Of a DNA stretch of 64,000 nt, positions 9,576 to 20,824 are shown piece after piece (within the stretch, counting starts at the first letter, position 1; every line of letters starts with the position of its first letter). The notes under the pieces were generated by a model. The model was given only the letters and a program-made list of their open reading frames with translations, did not search any database and was not told where the DNA came from. The stretch comes from Meira nashicola (taxonomy: Eukaryota > Basidiomycota > Exobasidiomycetes > Exobasidiales > Brachybasidiaceae): positions 615,205 through 679,204 of the forward strand of contig BCJU01000005.1 of the NCBI GenBank assembly GCA_001600355.1, written 5' to 3'. Made by a program: the position numbers and the translations under genes.

Positions 9576-9881
9576 TTGCGGTACATACCTATCTGTACAT
9601 ACCTAGCACTATATAGAATTCCGTCACAATAAATTTTTAATGCATCCGAGTAAGGACTGATACAAAGCCGGTACCGAAGTTAGTGTAGCGTGTTGCCCCT
9701 GTCAAAAATAAGCTACAGTATTTATGTATTTTTCTTTACCGTTGTTGGTGTGGAGAAAATCATCCGCCAAAATTGGCGTTCCTGTTCGGGCGTTGCGTAG
9801 CCAATCTTTAGTCCATCATCTACCTAAAATACATCTTCTCTCCCACAAGAATGTTTATATAGCGTTACCATACCATCCATC
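9576..9881. other. intergenic
   Basis: Contains GTAGCGTGTTGC at 9685-9696, repeated at 16498-16509. No gene seen. Confidence 0.5.
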
Positions 9882-12515
9882 ATGCAAAACAATAAACCTT
9901 CAGTACAACCTGATGAAGGAGCATTGGAATCGCTGGATGATTTGATCAGACAACAACAGCAGCAGCAGCAACAACAAGAGGGAAAAACAACGTCAGGAAG
10001 TGGTGTAACTCTTTCGGTTGGAAATGATGGCTTTTTGGCTCCACCACCTGCTAATCCTTCTTTGTCAGAAGAACAAAGAGATTTGTATAATAAGATAATC
10101 ATGGCAAATAGAAGAAGAGCGTCTAGTGGAGGAGCTACAATCGTGCCGGGTGATCCAAGATTGTTGTCTGGATTAGATGCGAATGCAAACGATCCTGGCT
10201 CTTCTTCTTCTTCTGATCGAGGTTTAGCAGATTCTTCTGTTACGATTAGACCGCAAACGACAACAGAAACGCAACGCGATGAGTCAAGGTGGAACGGATT
10301 TCATCTTTGGAGAGCTGAATCATATCAGAGAAGGGTTGACCAACAGCAACAATTAAATCGAGATCGTTTGGAAGCACAAAGGGTTAGTATGCTAAGAAAA
10401 GTATCTGGTAGTATTTCAAATTGGTGGCAGGAAAGAATGATAGTATCAAGAAATGAGAATGGTTCTACTTACACCAGTAAAACTCGAATGATCCTTCTCA
10501 CTTTGGTTTTATCTGGTGCACAGATTGCATGGTGTTTGGAATTAGGATACGGTACGCCATATCTCCTTTCGCTAGGTATGTCGAAATCCAGTACGTCTCT
10601 CGTTTGGATTGCTGCTCCGTTATCGGGTTTGATCGTACAGCCTGTCATTGGAATTCTTTCAGATTTGAGTACTTCCCGCTACAGAAGGAGACAGTATATT
10701 GTTTGGTCAACAATCGTTCTTGCAGCTTGTACGATTTTCCTTGCTTTCAGTATGCCGATCGCCTCTGCTTTAGCCGATATCTTGCATGCCGGATTGGCAG
10801 ATTGGGATCCTGTACGACAACGGGCAAGGGATGATATGAATCGTTTCATTGCTGTTTTAGGATTTGTTGGATTGGATTTAAGTGTGAACGGAATTCAAGT
10901 TGCCGGAAGAGCGCTCATGTTGGATGCAACACCATCTTCAGAGCATTCTCGCGTGAATGCATGGTCAGGAAGGATGCAGCATATAGCCAACATTTTCGGA
11001 TATTGGGCAGGCTGGTATAATCTGTCATCTTCGTCTTGGTTGGATTGGATTGGAGGAGGTCAATTTAGAAAATATTGTCTTGTGAGCATGATTTCTGTGA
11101 TTGTATGCTCGACCATCACATGCGTCTGCATTGAAGAAGGTGCGCAAAACTTGAACATCGTATCTGCAGAAGATGGTACAATAACGGAAACTCATGCTAC
11201 CGTTTCAGCTACAGCATTTCAAGACCAAACATCTATCACTGAATCGATCAAAGAGGCAACAATGCGAATTTGGGATACTGCCAGAAGGCTTCCTCGATCG
11301 ATTAGAAGGATATGTCTTGTGCAAGTGCTTGCATATATGGGTTGGTTCCCGTTTCTCTTTTATGCTACCGAATGGGTGATTGAAGTATGGCAAGCAGAAC
11401 AATCACGAAAACAGCCTGATCAAGACGAATTTAAAGGGATCAGCGATAAAGCGACTGAAATGGGAAGCTTTGCTCTTTTGATTTTCTCATGTGTTTCCTT
11501 GATTGCAGGAACGCTTCTGCCTTACCTATCCCTTGCACACTGGACGCCTCCTCCTGTTCGATTGCCAGCTACGGACGGTGATGTCACACCGACTGATAAT
11601 GGAAACAATGATGAAGATATCTTTCAAAGACTATCTGGACAAGCAGCAAGAACAACAAAACCGCCGCGATGGCGCATCACCCTTCGTACTTTTTGGGGTG
11701 TGGGATTGTTATTTTACAGCGTTCAAATGCTCTTTGTTTCTTTCTTTGCCAGATCGTCCAAATTGGCGATTGCTTTAGTGGCCTCGATTGGATTTGCTTG
11801 GGCGATAGCAGTATGGGTGCCTTATGCACTTGTAATGGAAGGTATTCGTGAAGCAGAAGATGGAATGAGTCCGTTTGAATTTGAAGCGGATTGGTTTGCG
11901 CCAGAACGAGTACGTCATCGTAGAGAAAGTTCAAATGTACAACAAACACCTGCAAGAGCAAGAATTCGAAGAGCACTGCAAGACTGTGGACCGTTGGGAA
12001 GTAACAGCCGACCAAGTACACCGAACAGCGGCAACTCACGACACATCAAACCTGGTCGTATACTTTCGCGTGGAAATGAAGCTGTATATGAAAATGATAC
12101 TGATCGAATCAGTAGTGGTCAAATTCCCGGCGGAGGCGTTCCGATTCCATCTACACAAAGTGGAACTGGTGAAGGAGTTGGTGCGACTATTTTGGGTATC
12201 CATAATGTTGCCATTGTTATTCCTCAATTTTTGATCGCCATTTTAGCTTCATTAATTTTACGTCAAGGATCAATTTTTGAAGGTGGTCAACAATTATATT
12301 CTTTAGATGTTGATGCAAATGCACGAAATGGTGTTTCAGTTGTTTGGGTTTTAAGATTAGGTGGTTTGGCTGCTTTTTTTGCCGCTATTTTGACTCGATT
12401 TGTACCTCTTTCAAGAACAGAAAGAAATTTGATGGGAGATCGTGCAACTTTGAGACAATCAGCAAGAGCAGAATCGATGTTATTCGATGATGAAGTTAGT
12501 GATGAGTCTGATTAA
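9882..12515 (+). CDS. GPH/SLC45-type sugar (alpha-glucoside/sucrose) transporter
   Basis: 877 residues. A polar N-terminus of about 200 residues includes a nine-glutamine run encoded at 9951-9977. Then come twelve predicted membrane segments beginning LTLVLSGAQIAWCLELGYGTPYLLSLG, a signature of the glycoside-pentoside-hexuronide / SLC45 sucrose-proton symporter group (fungal relatives include the fission yeast alpha-glucoside carrier Sut1). Motifs LSGLIVQPVIGILSD and SRYRRRQY fit the conserved loop between helices 2 and 3. A long hydrophilic insertion lies near residues 670-750, between late helices. Likely imports sucrose or maltose at the plasma membrane, but substrate is inferred from family only. 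Confidence 0.85.
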   Translation: MQNNKPSVQPDEGALESLDDLIRQQQQQQQQQEGKTTSGSGVTLSVGNDGFLAPPPANPSLSEEQRDLYNKIIMANRRRASSGGATIVPGDPRLLSGLDANANDPGSSSSSDRGLADSSVTIRPQTTTETQRDESRWNGFHLWRAESYQRRVDQQQQLNRDRLEAQRVSMLRKVSGSISNWWQERMIVSRNENGSTYTSKTRMILLTLVLSGAQIAWCLELGYGTPYLLSLGMSKSSTSLVWIAAPLSGLIVQPVIGILSDLSTSRYRRRQYIVWSTIVLAACTIFLAFSMPIASALADILHAGLADWDPVRQRARDDMNRFIAVLGFVGLDLSVNGIQVAGRALMLDATPSSEHSRVNAWSGRMQHIANIFGYWAGWYNLSSSSWLDWIGGGQFRKYCLVSMISVIVCSTITCVCIEEGAQNLNIVSAEDGTITETHATVSATAFQDQTSITESIKEATMRIWDTARRLPRSIRRICLVQVLAYMGWFPFLFYATEWVIEVWQAEQSRKQPDQDEFKGISDKATEMGSFALLIFSCVSLIAGTLLPYLSLAHWTPPPVRLPATDGDVTPTDNGNNDEDIFQRLSGQAARTTKPPRWRITLRTFWGVGLLFYSVQMLFVSFFARSSKLAIALVASIGFAWAIAVWVPYALVMEGIREAEDGMSPFEFEADWFAPERVRHRRESSNVQQTPARARIRRALQDCGPLGSNSRPSTPNSGNSRHIKPGRILSRGNEAVYENDTDRISSGQIPGGGVPIPSTQSGTGEGVGATILGIHNVAIVIPQFLIAILASLILRQGSIFEGGQQLYSLDVDANARNGVSVVWVLRLGGLAAFFAAILTRFVPLSRTERNLMGDRATLRQSARAESMLFDDEVSDESD
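9951..9977 (+). repeat. CAA/CAG glutamine tract
   Basis: Nine consecutive CAA/CAG codons in the N-terminal cytosolic part of the sugar transporter; a short microsatellite likely variable in length between strains. Confidence 0.9.
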
Positions 12516-13316
12516 AAATGTACTATTAATCAAAACAATGATGTATAACAGCAATACTATGAAATAATCCTCTCGAAAAGACTGCATATATCCGGAGAAT
12601 ATTTTCAAAGATGGCCGTGCTGGTCGTGCGCGCTTTAATCTTTGCACTATCTTTTGCTCAGTGGGCGTCAAAATCTACACGCTAAATATCTCCTTGGCCG
12701 ATGGATGAACGCCGTGACGTAGAGGGTACTGAAGAATAAGTTTAACCGAAGTCGATATTTTTAAACGGATAAATTATATTTTAGAGTTTTATAGTCAATC
12801 TTTAACGCCACCTTTGAATATGTGATTGATGTCATTAGTGCAAAATGATGGGCGTAGATCTTTGTTCCCCAGACTAATCGGTTATTTATTCTGTCAAAAC
12901 TGTCAATGGTACACATTGTTTTAGTATCGGCCAACATATTCCACTAAATTACTCCTTCCGAGATAGCGACGGCCAGATGAAATTCTGGCTAGATGATCTT
13001 TCGGCCAAGGATTTTATATGGTGATGATGACAATGACAATCAGGCATTAAATCTGTTTGGCGTCATCATTTCTTGGCAAGAGACACTAATGGTTAAACAA
13101 CATCTAAACGATGGCTTGAAACATATTTCTATAGAAGACATGGTAGGGAATATAGAGAGCTCTATATAGTATAGTAGAAATCGAGAGATGAAAAGGTATA
13201 AAAAGAAGCCAACTTGTTCATCTTCATAAATTTTTTTTCCTCATCAATTCAATTCTAATCAAATCAAATCAACACTTTTATTAAACAAATCCAATCAAGA
13301 CTTTTTTCAAACGAAC
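12516..13316. other. intergenic; upstream region of the defensin-like gene
   Basis: About 800 bp without a convincing frame. The last 120 bp hold the TATA element of the 13317 gene and a pyrimidine/AT-rich leader. Confidence 0.5.
13197..13204 (+). promoter_or_regulatory. TATA box of the tandem defensin-like gene
   Basis: TATAAAAA 113 bp upstream of the ATG at 13317, followed by an AT-rich leader of TCAAT/CAAATC repeats typical of highly expressed fungal genes. Confidence 0.5.
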
Positions 13317-13794
13317 ATGAAGTTTTTCACTGCATTCACCATTTTGGCAATCACAGTTGCAGCTTCAATCTCTGCTGCTCCTTCCAATGATGGAACATTC
13401 AGCATCGTTGAACGTGATACTCCAACATGTTGGTTGGACGATAAGATCGGAGGTGTGAGTGTGTTAAACAGAAATGATCGAATCATAACCATGTTGACTG
13501 ACTTTCTTCTTCTAACAGACATGTGACTTCAAATGTGGCCAACGTGGTGCAAAGTCAGGTAGTTGCAAAACAGGAACATGCGTTTGCAGTTATAGTAAGC
13601 GAAGCGAAGAACACGTTCAAGCTAAACGTGATCAAGATGTTCAACAATTTCATAAACGTTGGTCATGCCAAATTGGTGAAATTGGAGGAAAAGGTTTGAG
13701 TAATTCTTTATGTTCAGCTTCTTGTGCAGATGCTTCAGGCGGTAAGAAGGATGGTTACTGTGATAAGAATGATACTTGCATTTGCAAAGCTTAA
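13317..13794 (+). CDS. secreted precursor with two defensin-like CS-alpha-beta units
   Basis: Two exons: 13317-13454 and 13519-13794; the 64-bp intron starts GTGAGT and ends CTAACAG, phase 0. The spliced product is 137 residues. A signal peptide covers about residues 1-20. Two six-cysteine units follow, each with the C..CxxxC....C...CxC spacing of cysteine-stabilised alpha-beta defensins: unit 1 runs from PTCW through TCDFKC to TCVC; unit 2 from WSCQ through LCSASC to TCICKA at the C-terminus. Between them are three Lys-Arg sites (SKR, AKR, HKR), so a Kex2-type protease could release two peptides and discard the spacer. Fungal defensins are usually antimicrobial; that role is inferred. No alternative family fits both units as well. 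Confidence 0.75.
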
Positions 13795-13912
13795 TTTTTT
13801 TTCACTCGTAAATTATGTATCGGATTGCAATCAATTTAATTAAACTTGCCGGCAAGTTCTTTCTTTATTTACTTATCGTGTGATGAATATTGTCTGTATT
13901 AAATGCTCTCCA

Positions 13913-14582
13913 TTATGCTTGTCGTTTTGTTGGATCGTCGACTGGAGGTCCATCTGGAGTCCATACTGTTTGGTAAAAGAGAAAACAATCTTTTGGTTAG
14001 CTCAAAAGCAAAGAGGAATGAAGTCGTCATACAATACTCACATAATGTATCAAAGCAACCACACGTAGAATTTCCTTGTAAAAGACATAATCCAGTCCCA
14101 TCCGAATATAATTCTCTCGCGCTGATTTGACCTGAACCAGCATTTGCACCACATTTCAATAACCCTTCTGCACGTGGAATAACAGATTGTGCAGTCACTT
14201 GAACGTTTGAAGGATCTGTGCTAGGTGGATATGCGTAAGAAAGACAACAATTTCCCTTGCAACCAACAATACGAGAGCTAGCAGCACGTTGATAACCTTT
14301 ATCGGTGATATAGGCGCATGTTTCTTTATTGACGAACGTTTTACTCAATTCAGCTCCATCGTTTGCCAATAATGCTTGACAATCGTTCAAAGTTGCAGTA
14401 GAAACAGGATCGGTTGAAACGGTACAATTCAATCCATCAGCCTTGTATGGAACAGCGACAGAAGTTTGTTTGTCACCTTGTGATTTTTCATCAACTGCTG
14501 GGGCGGGTGATCCAAATGCGAAAACGAAAGAAAGAGCGAAGAAGATGGCAGTGATTGCCAAATATTTAGTATGATATGACAT
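13913..14582 (-). CDS. secreted cysteine-rich protein, 10 Cys
   Basis: Exon 1 14582-14042 and exon 2 13965-13913, with a 76-bp intron starting GTGAGT and ending AACAG; splicing replaces a read-through tail by YWTPDGPPVDDPTKRQA and a stop. The product has 197 residues. The ATG at 14582 (MSYHTKYLAI) is preferred over the upstream one at 14621 because it starts directly at the signal peptide. The mature part has ten cysteines including an adjacent pair (CKGNCCLSY), so five disulfides are possible. It lies tail-to-tail, 118 bp from the defensin-like gene. I do not recognise the family; an extracellular protein of unknown role. Confidence 0.65.
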
Positions 14583-15478
14583 ATTTACGAATTGATGGAT
14601 GTAGTAAAAGAAGACTTGCAACTATGCTCAACATTTTGTCAACAATTTAATCAACTTCACATGTTTTCTCATTATTGCGTCTCATTCTGGTCCCCTCTTC
14701 ATCAGCGAGATGAACGCATTAAACATCCTATGCACATTCGTTTCAAAGGAGTTGAGTTGCATACACTTGGGTTTTCCGTAGCGTGTTTTGTGGCACGACA
14801 GAAAACTCGATGCAAGTAGTATACGGTGTGCCGCGTACATAGACTAGGTGTTCTATTTTTTGGGCGTAGCCACGTTTACGCCGCCAAATTGATAATGCCT
14901 CTTTTTAGACTTTTTTCTATACGCCGACAGATGATATGCCGGCGAATTTAAGAGAATCACGTCTAAATTTAGACACATACATATGCGAAACAATATGGAA
15001 CCCTATGCAATAAAAGCATGGTTGATTGCATCAAAAAGCGGTCCCTCTAAATGCAACAGCACACAACATTAATTTTCTGTCATTTCATGCAACATATCAT
15101 CTTGCCAGAATATTAAAAGCAGCAGTATTTTGGCATTAATGAAGATCAACATTGCTCTATATGGTGATGTTATTGTGCAGCATTTTCTCGTACCCCTAGC
15201 CAGCTAATATGTGTACATGGTAATGAGGCTACAATTTCCTGCATTTATCAAAGATAATCTGCAATTGAAGTATCATCATCATGTCTTCGTATGGAAATGA
15301 ATGAAGCTGATCTGATAGTCCATCACAATCTAACGCGTTCTGAAGTAACTCATATAATCTGTTAGCCGGTACAACGACCTCTCAAACGCCTATCCCGCCG
15401 AAAGGAGCCAAGTATATTCGCACTAACATAGATCAACAAATATGATCTCAATTGAATACAGTTATTGAAGCAGTGTAA
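14583..15478. other. intergenic, about 0.9 kb
   Basis: Promoter side of the 10-Cys gene and 3' side of the SDR gene. Holds GTAGCGTGTT at 14778-14787, part of a short word repeated elsewhere. No gene or RNA recognised. Confidence 0.5.
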
Positions 15479-16345
15479 TTACCACTTTTGCTCTTTTTCA
15501 TCTTTGAAATATCCGCCAGAACGACCATTCAAATCTTGTAATGCCAACATGACTGGAGTTGCAGCGCCTTGATCGAGTGATAGAACACCTTTACCTTTGG
15601 TCATTCCGGTGTTTACGTAACCTGGACAGCAACAATTAACTGTGATTGAACGTAATCTTTCATCTTCACTTTTACGTAATTCGTTGGAAAATGCACGAGT
15701 GTATGCTATGATGCATGCTTTACTGCAACTGTATGCTGCTTCTTTCCATCCTTTTTCCTTGTGATCACCTTTTTGAACTGCTTTAAGGTATTCATCAGCA
15801 AGTGATTCAGCTTCTTTGACTGTGCTTACTGCTCTAAATCGTCTAATGATCTCATCCGAATAACCTTGTAATGAACCTGCCATAGATGCTAAAATCACAA
15901 TTCTTGCATTTTGTTGAAGGATTGGTAATAATTCATTGTTAAATGCGATCACATCATGAAAGTTGGTTTGGAAAGTCTTCTTTACAACATCTTCATTGAA
16001 TCCATCCATAGCAATACCTGCATTATTGATCACAGTATCCAAGCCGCCATCACGTTCAACAATGTATGCGATTGCATTCTTTCTACTTTGAACATCATTC
16101 ATGTCTAATTGACAAGCTTGCAAAGATGTATTGTTTGACTGTAATGTTTTGCCTAATTCATTCTGAAGTGATTTGATTGCATCTTCTCCTTTTTGTTGAT
16201 CACGACTGCCCATGTAAATCTTCAATCGTTCTTCTTTACCTTTTGTTGGTAAAAATTCTCGTGCTAATCGTGCAACGATTCCATATCCGATTCCTCTATT
16301 AGAACCTGTGACTAATATCACTCGTGTTGCTGATGCTGTTGACAT
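15479..16345 (-). CDS. short-chain dehydrogenase/reductase, carbonyl reductase-like
   Basis: 288 residues, single exon. Classical SDR features: TGSNRGIGYGIV, the NADP(H)-binding TGxxxGxG at residues 13-20; NNAGIAMDG (NNAG) near residue 110; a Ser in the ASMAGS segment; and YSCSKA, the catalytic YxxxK. The spacing and the extra helix before the catalytic Tyr resemble carbonyl reductase 1-like SDRs, which are monomeric, cytosolic and NADPH-dependent with broad ketone or quinone substrates. Substrate not predictable. No signal peptide. Confidence 0.88.
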   Translation of the reverse strand: MSTASATRVILVTGSNRGIGYGIVARLAREFLPTKGKEERLKIYMGSRDQQKGEDAIKSLQNELGKTLQSNNTSLQACQLDMNDVQSRKNAIAYIVERDGGLDTVINNAGIAMDGFNEDVVKKTFQTNFHDVIAFNNELLPILQQNARIVILASMAGSLQGYSDEIIRRFRAVSTVKEAESLADEYLKAVQKGDHKEKGWKEAAYSCSKACIIAYTRAFSNELRKSEDERLRSITVNCCCPGYVNTGMTKGKGVLSLDQGAATPVMLALQDLNGRSGGYFKDEKEQKW

Positions 16346-16911
16346 TTTTGCTTTGGTGATGAGGGTTTATGGAATAAAGATTTCAATGTTTTCTTCTTTC
16401 ATATAACCTTCTCGCGCTTTGAAGTGGAGAGTTGTCTTATGTCATGTATACTTTCAGGGTCCTAGTACCACAGCCAGGGTTGCTTGAGTATGTAAGCGTA
16501 GCGTGTTGCTCTTGTTTCCTTCTAAATTTGTAGGCACAAATCTCGACACGCGGGAATGAATTAGCGGATGTTTTAAATCATAACATGCTTGGCACGTCGA
16601 AAGATATGCATGGGAATTCGTTAAAACAAAAAAGCCGACATTCATCTTAAACATAATTTATGCAAGTGTTTATTGGGGCAAAAAAGTTATAGGAGCGGAT
16701 CATATGACTTTAGGGCAAGTGATAAGAAGTGTTGCTTTTGAAGCTAATCAAGCCATCACTGAATAGTCTTACTTCTCAATACTTTATCAACGTCAATGAT
16801 GTTGCGTTATTGCACGTTCTTGCAACAACTAGAGAAGATATAGTAAACCAAATTTGATGTGATATATGTATATCAAGCAAGAAACTTTGCAGAAATTCTA
16901 GCATACATGAT
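16346..16911. other. intergenic
   Basis: Contains the second GTAGCGTGTTGC word at 16498-16509. No gene seen. Confidence 0.5.
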
Positions 16912-18131
16912 TTATAACAGTCGTGCCTTACGTTCGCCTCTCTGTAAAGGAGGTAAACTTCTTTGCTTTCTCCACCAATTTGAACGATAAATGATTTCTT
17001 CATCTAATAAGAACCACCATTTTTGGGCAAATTTTTCTCCCACTTCCCATGCGAATGGATCAGAATAATCCGTTCCCCAAATTAAGAATGCAGGTTCTGG
17101 ATTATTCGGATTTCCGGGTAAACCTGATTGAAAGCAATCGTCACATAAATCACCTTCATCTATAATTGAACTTGCTAACATTGTTAAAATCTTTTCGCGC
17201 ATTGAAGGCCAAGGGAAAGCAATATCGATAAAAGGATGATGATCAATACGTAATTGTGCTTCTGTTGGATGCATATTTGTCGGTATATCTTCCCAATATA
17301 ATCGTTTTTCCATTAAAGTGGAAGGAGGTGGTAAATGAGTGAAACTGTTGTTTTCGCCAAATGGATTTCTTGGTGAATTAGCAGAAGAAGAAGAAGATGC
17401 ATTGGATTCTGCCCTTTTTCTTAATCCAATCGAATTTGTTCCAACCATTGAATTCCTCCTTCTTATTTCGCCAAATCGTTTATCTGATTGATACTTTGAC
17501 CAATCTTGAGAAATAAAACTTGAAGAAGAAGGATCACATGCGAATCCGACATCCAATCCAATCATTCTTGCATTCTCCACAAAAGATTTTGCAAAATTAG
17601 AAAATGGTAAAGTTAAACCTGAAGAGGAAGTACCTTCTTGAATAGGTGAATGATGATATGCTAATGCGACTACTTCTGACCAAGTTAAATTAGCTAAATT
17701 AAAAGTAGGATTTTGTGATGCTGCTAAAAGTCTTCTTCCTAAGATTGGATCAAGAGGTGATGATCTTTGATGTTGAAAAGCAGGTGCATAAGCAGGATGA
17801 GGTGCGGTTGGATATTGTGGTTGTTGATGTTGATAAAATCCATTCGGGTATATAGTTGGTGATCTTTGTTGTTGTTGCATGGTAGTATCTTTCGGACTAC
17901 TTCCTGTTGTTGATGTACTTCCATTTCTACTTCTTTCTTTTTGTACTTTTCTTTGTTGCTGTTGTTTTGTTGATCTTAACGCTTCTTCTGCTTTTTTTCC
18001 ATTCTCTTCTTCTCTCTCCATCTCCTTTGTGCGTCTTTATTTTGTTGTCTTCTTATTTCCATATATTCGTCTGAAGTGATTGATGATTTACGTGAAGTCG
18101 GCATCGTGCCGCCTCTTTCAGTTGCCAACAT
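16912..18131 (-). CDS. bZIP transcription factor with DUF3425 C-terminus, reading frame interrupted
   Basis: Two overlapping frames. From ATGs at 18131 or 18104 one frame encodes RRQQNKDAQRRWREKKRMEKK, a good bZIP basic region (N-x2-A-Q-R-x2-R-x-K), then stops 21 bases past an A7 run (minus strand; 17992-17998). The second frame, open from 18021 to 16912 (369 residues), has a Gln/Ser-rich stretch and a C-terminal domain with FPWPSMREKI, CDDCFQSG and EEIIYRSNWWRKQR, typical of DUF3425, which in fungi follows bZIP regions. The DUF frame cannot extend upstream because of a stop. One extra A in the A7 run would join both parts. Either an assembly indel, a true mutation, or frameshifting; see findings. 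Confidence 0.65.
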
Positions 18132-18807
18132 TGATGAAAAGAAAGTGATGGTAAAAGTTGAAGAATGAACGTTATTCTATATCAAATCTAGATTTTCATA
18201 CAAATGTCTTCGTTCCCCCTTGACAGGATGATCTCATTGTGTGTTTGTACATATAATCTGGAAACAAACGCGGGGTAGAGGAACAAAAGATTACAGGTCG
18301 TGTGAATTGTGTTTTTTCTTAGGCGTAATTTCAGTCATCTTTCTCCACCCGGTGTAAGTTTCTACCGGGTCAAAAAAAAGATTATTAACTGTGTCCCTGT
18401 CAAAATTAAGAAAAAAGTCATTGTTTCTCCCCAAAAACACGCCATCTTACGCGTTGGCAATTGAAGAGTGTTTTGTGGGAATAAGATTACTACAACCCGG
18501 TTTGACTTTATTCCGATTTAGACAGGTGAATTGCATTCGATTTTCGTGTGGGGATAAATTGCATATCCTTTTTGTTCGGAATATGAATTTTTAAATCGTG
18601 GGAACAAAGAGGATCTGCACGAATAAAAATGAATAATCATATGCACATCCGCTCATAAGCAATAAGCGGATGCACTTTCTCTGCACGGCGATCACCTGCA
18701 TAACATAAATGTACCCACACATACACATACTGTTTATCAAAATAAGCTTATATTCTACATCAATTCACTCGTGATCATATCAAATCATCTCAATTCCGGA
18801 AAGAATG
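18132..18807. other. intergenic
   Basis: No gene seen. Promoter of the bZIP gene and 3' flank of the phospholipase C gene. Confidence 0.5.
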
Positions 18808-20824
18808 TTAACCAGTAACAGAAAATACACTAATGATCGGAAGAGGAGTAGTACCGTTAACCAATTGAGGACTTGCACCAACTTGAGTGGGTAAATCAAC
18901 ATTTTTACCTGTATTTTGATCAACGATTGAATAACCTTTACCGTTACCTAAATCAGTTAAAACGAAATAACCTGCAATCATTTGATTATCAGTAATTCCT
19001 AAAGAAGGTGTAATGAATTTCTTCTTTGATCCATTTACGCTTGCAAGTCGAATTTGGAAAACGTTATTGCTTGGACTATCATCGATTGAATGAATAACGA
19101 ATTTAGTGTTTGGAGTATTATGTTTTGAAGATGATTTACACATTCTTAACTTTGTACCTTTTGCATCATAACCTAAAGCAGCATTTGGTACTTCAAATAT
19201 TAAATAACGACCTTCAGATGGATTTCCAGTTAATTGTTTATAACCTGCTTCTACCGCTAAAGCAGTTTTCTCAGTTTGTTTACCGTATGGAACATCTGGT
19301 TGATGAGTAGGATATTTGGCTTGACATACAGGGCCACCGTTATAATTTCCTGTATTTGGATCGATCGAAGGCATACGTGTCTTAGCAAAATGAGGTACGG
19401 ATACATCTTTTTTACTAAAATCAAACGCTTTTGTTAAATCGGATAATTGTTCACGACGCCATTCTGTCATTTCTTTTGAGATGAATGGCTTTCCTTTTGC
19501 TGCTGCCCATTTTTCCAAGAATAAAATTTGTGATTCATGAGAAGATATTTCAGTGAAAACCTTATTTCCTCTTGACCAAGGCGAAACGACAACTAAAGGA
19601 ACACGAAATCCGGGACCGTTTGGTTGGATACCTAAAGATGCATTATAGAAATCCTTGATATATTCCCCAGGCGTATTTGCAGGAGGAAGAGGAGAGATAA
19701 CATGATCTGCGAATCCTCCGGTCTCATCGTAAGAAATAATTAAAGCAGATTTATCATAATTTGCACCTTCAATCACTGCTTTTACTACATTTTCTTGTAA
19801 CCAAGCTCCATCCAAAGGTCCGTAAGGAGGATGTTCGCTTAAATCCGTTGGTCCGACGATATAAGAAACTTGTGGCAATTTACCGGCTTTTGCATCATCG
19901 TAGAAGCGCTGTAAACCAATTCTTGCCGTTCCTTTTTCTGCTAAAGGTGAACCGGGAGGAGCGTTTACAAAGTTTTCAAACGAATCAAAAGGATTATCCC
20001 CAAAGTTATCTTCATCTTGATATACTTGCCATGAAATTGATGCATCTTCCAAATATTCTGCTACTGTTTTCCATTTATATGGAAAGCAGCTATATTCGAA
20101 ACCATCGTTATTTTGACTTTTAACGCATCCTGGACTATCATTATTATCCAAAGTTGGTCCATTAAGTCCCATTTTAGCTTGTAAAATACCGTTTGTACTA
20201 CCTCCCCATGACATTCTATTAGGATTTGTTTCGGCAATAATTGATTCATGATATGCATCACCAATCGTATAAGCATCTGCAAGTGCAAAATGAAAAGGAA
20301 TATCTGCACGTTTATAATAACCCAAAGAATAAGGAGTTAAACTTGAAACTGCAGTATCAATTTGACCGTGATTCCAAAATGCATGATTTTCTTGCCAACC
20401 GTTACTACCTGCTACCATACATTGATAACGATCTTCTGAATCACCTCCTGCAGCATTAATGTGCCAAGGTAATAATTCACTTACTCCTGCAGGTGGTGCA
20501 GGAGTGACACTACCAGTAATTGGTTGATGAAAAACTGACTTTTTTGTGTTTGCACTTATATGAACGTTTGGGTCACTAAAGCCACGAACACCTTTTAAAG
20601 TACCATAATACTGTTTGATTCAAATAGATAAAATATTAGCATAACATTCAAATACTGTTTAATAAAGAAGTACTCACATGATCGAATGCACGATTCTCTT
20701 GCATAAAAAGAATGACATGATCGATACTTGCTAATGAATCAGAACTTAAATTAGCAGGAAGAGAAAAAGTTAAACCGATAATGCCAGCTAAAAAGAAAAA
20801 GAGTGAAAAAGCTTGAATAAGCAT
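18808..20824 (-). CDS. secreted phosphoesterase-family phospholipase C
   Basis: Exon 1 20824-20678 and exon 2 20610-18808; the 67-bp intron begins GTGAGT and ends ACAG, phase 0. The product is 649 residues. Signal peptide about 1-22 (MLIQAFSLFFFLAGIIGLTF). The joined exons read HVILFMQENRAFDH/YYGTLKGVRGF, the metal-binding opening motif of PF04185 phosphoesterases (non-haemolytic phospholipase C type; some members are acid phosphatases). Further on, SYDETGGFADHV is the second metal-site block and SHESQILFLEKW a third. The last ~150 residues form the C-terminal beta domain. Extracellular cleavage of phosphatidylcholine-type lipids is inferred; a role in phosphate or lipid scavenging fits the nearby phosphatases. 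A decayed copy of its 3' end lies at 40677-40910. Confidence 0.88.

Noticed and set aside
11677..12039. Long antisense frames inside the GPH transporter and other large genes
   Set aside because: Shadows of real coding sequence; no independent motifs.
16454..16654. Minus-strand 66-codon frame between the SDR and bZIP genes
   Set aside because: No signal peptide or family motif; crosses the repeated GTAGCGTGTTGC word.
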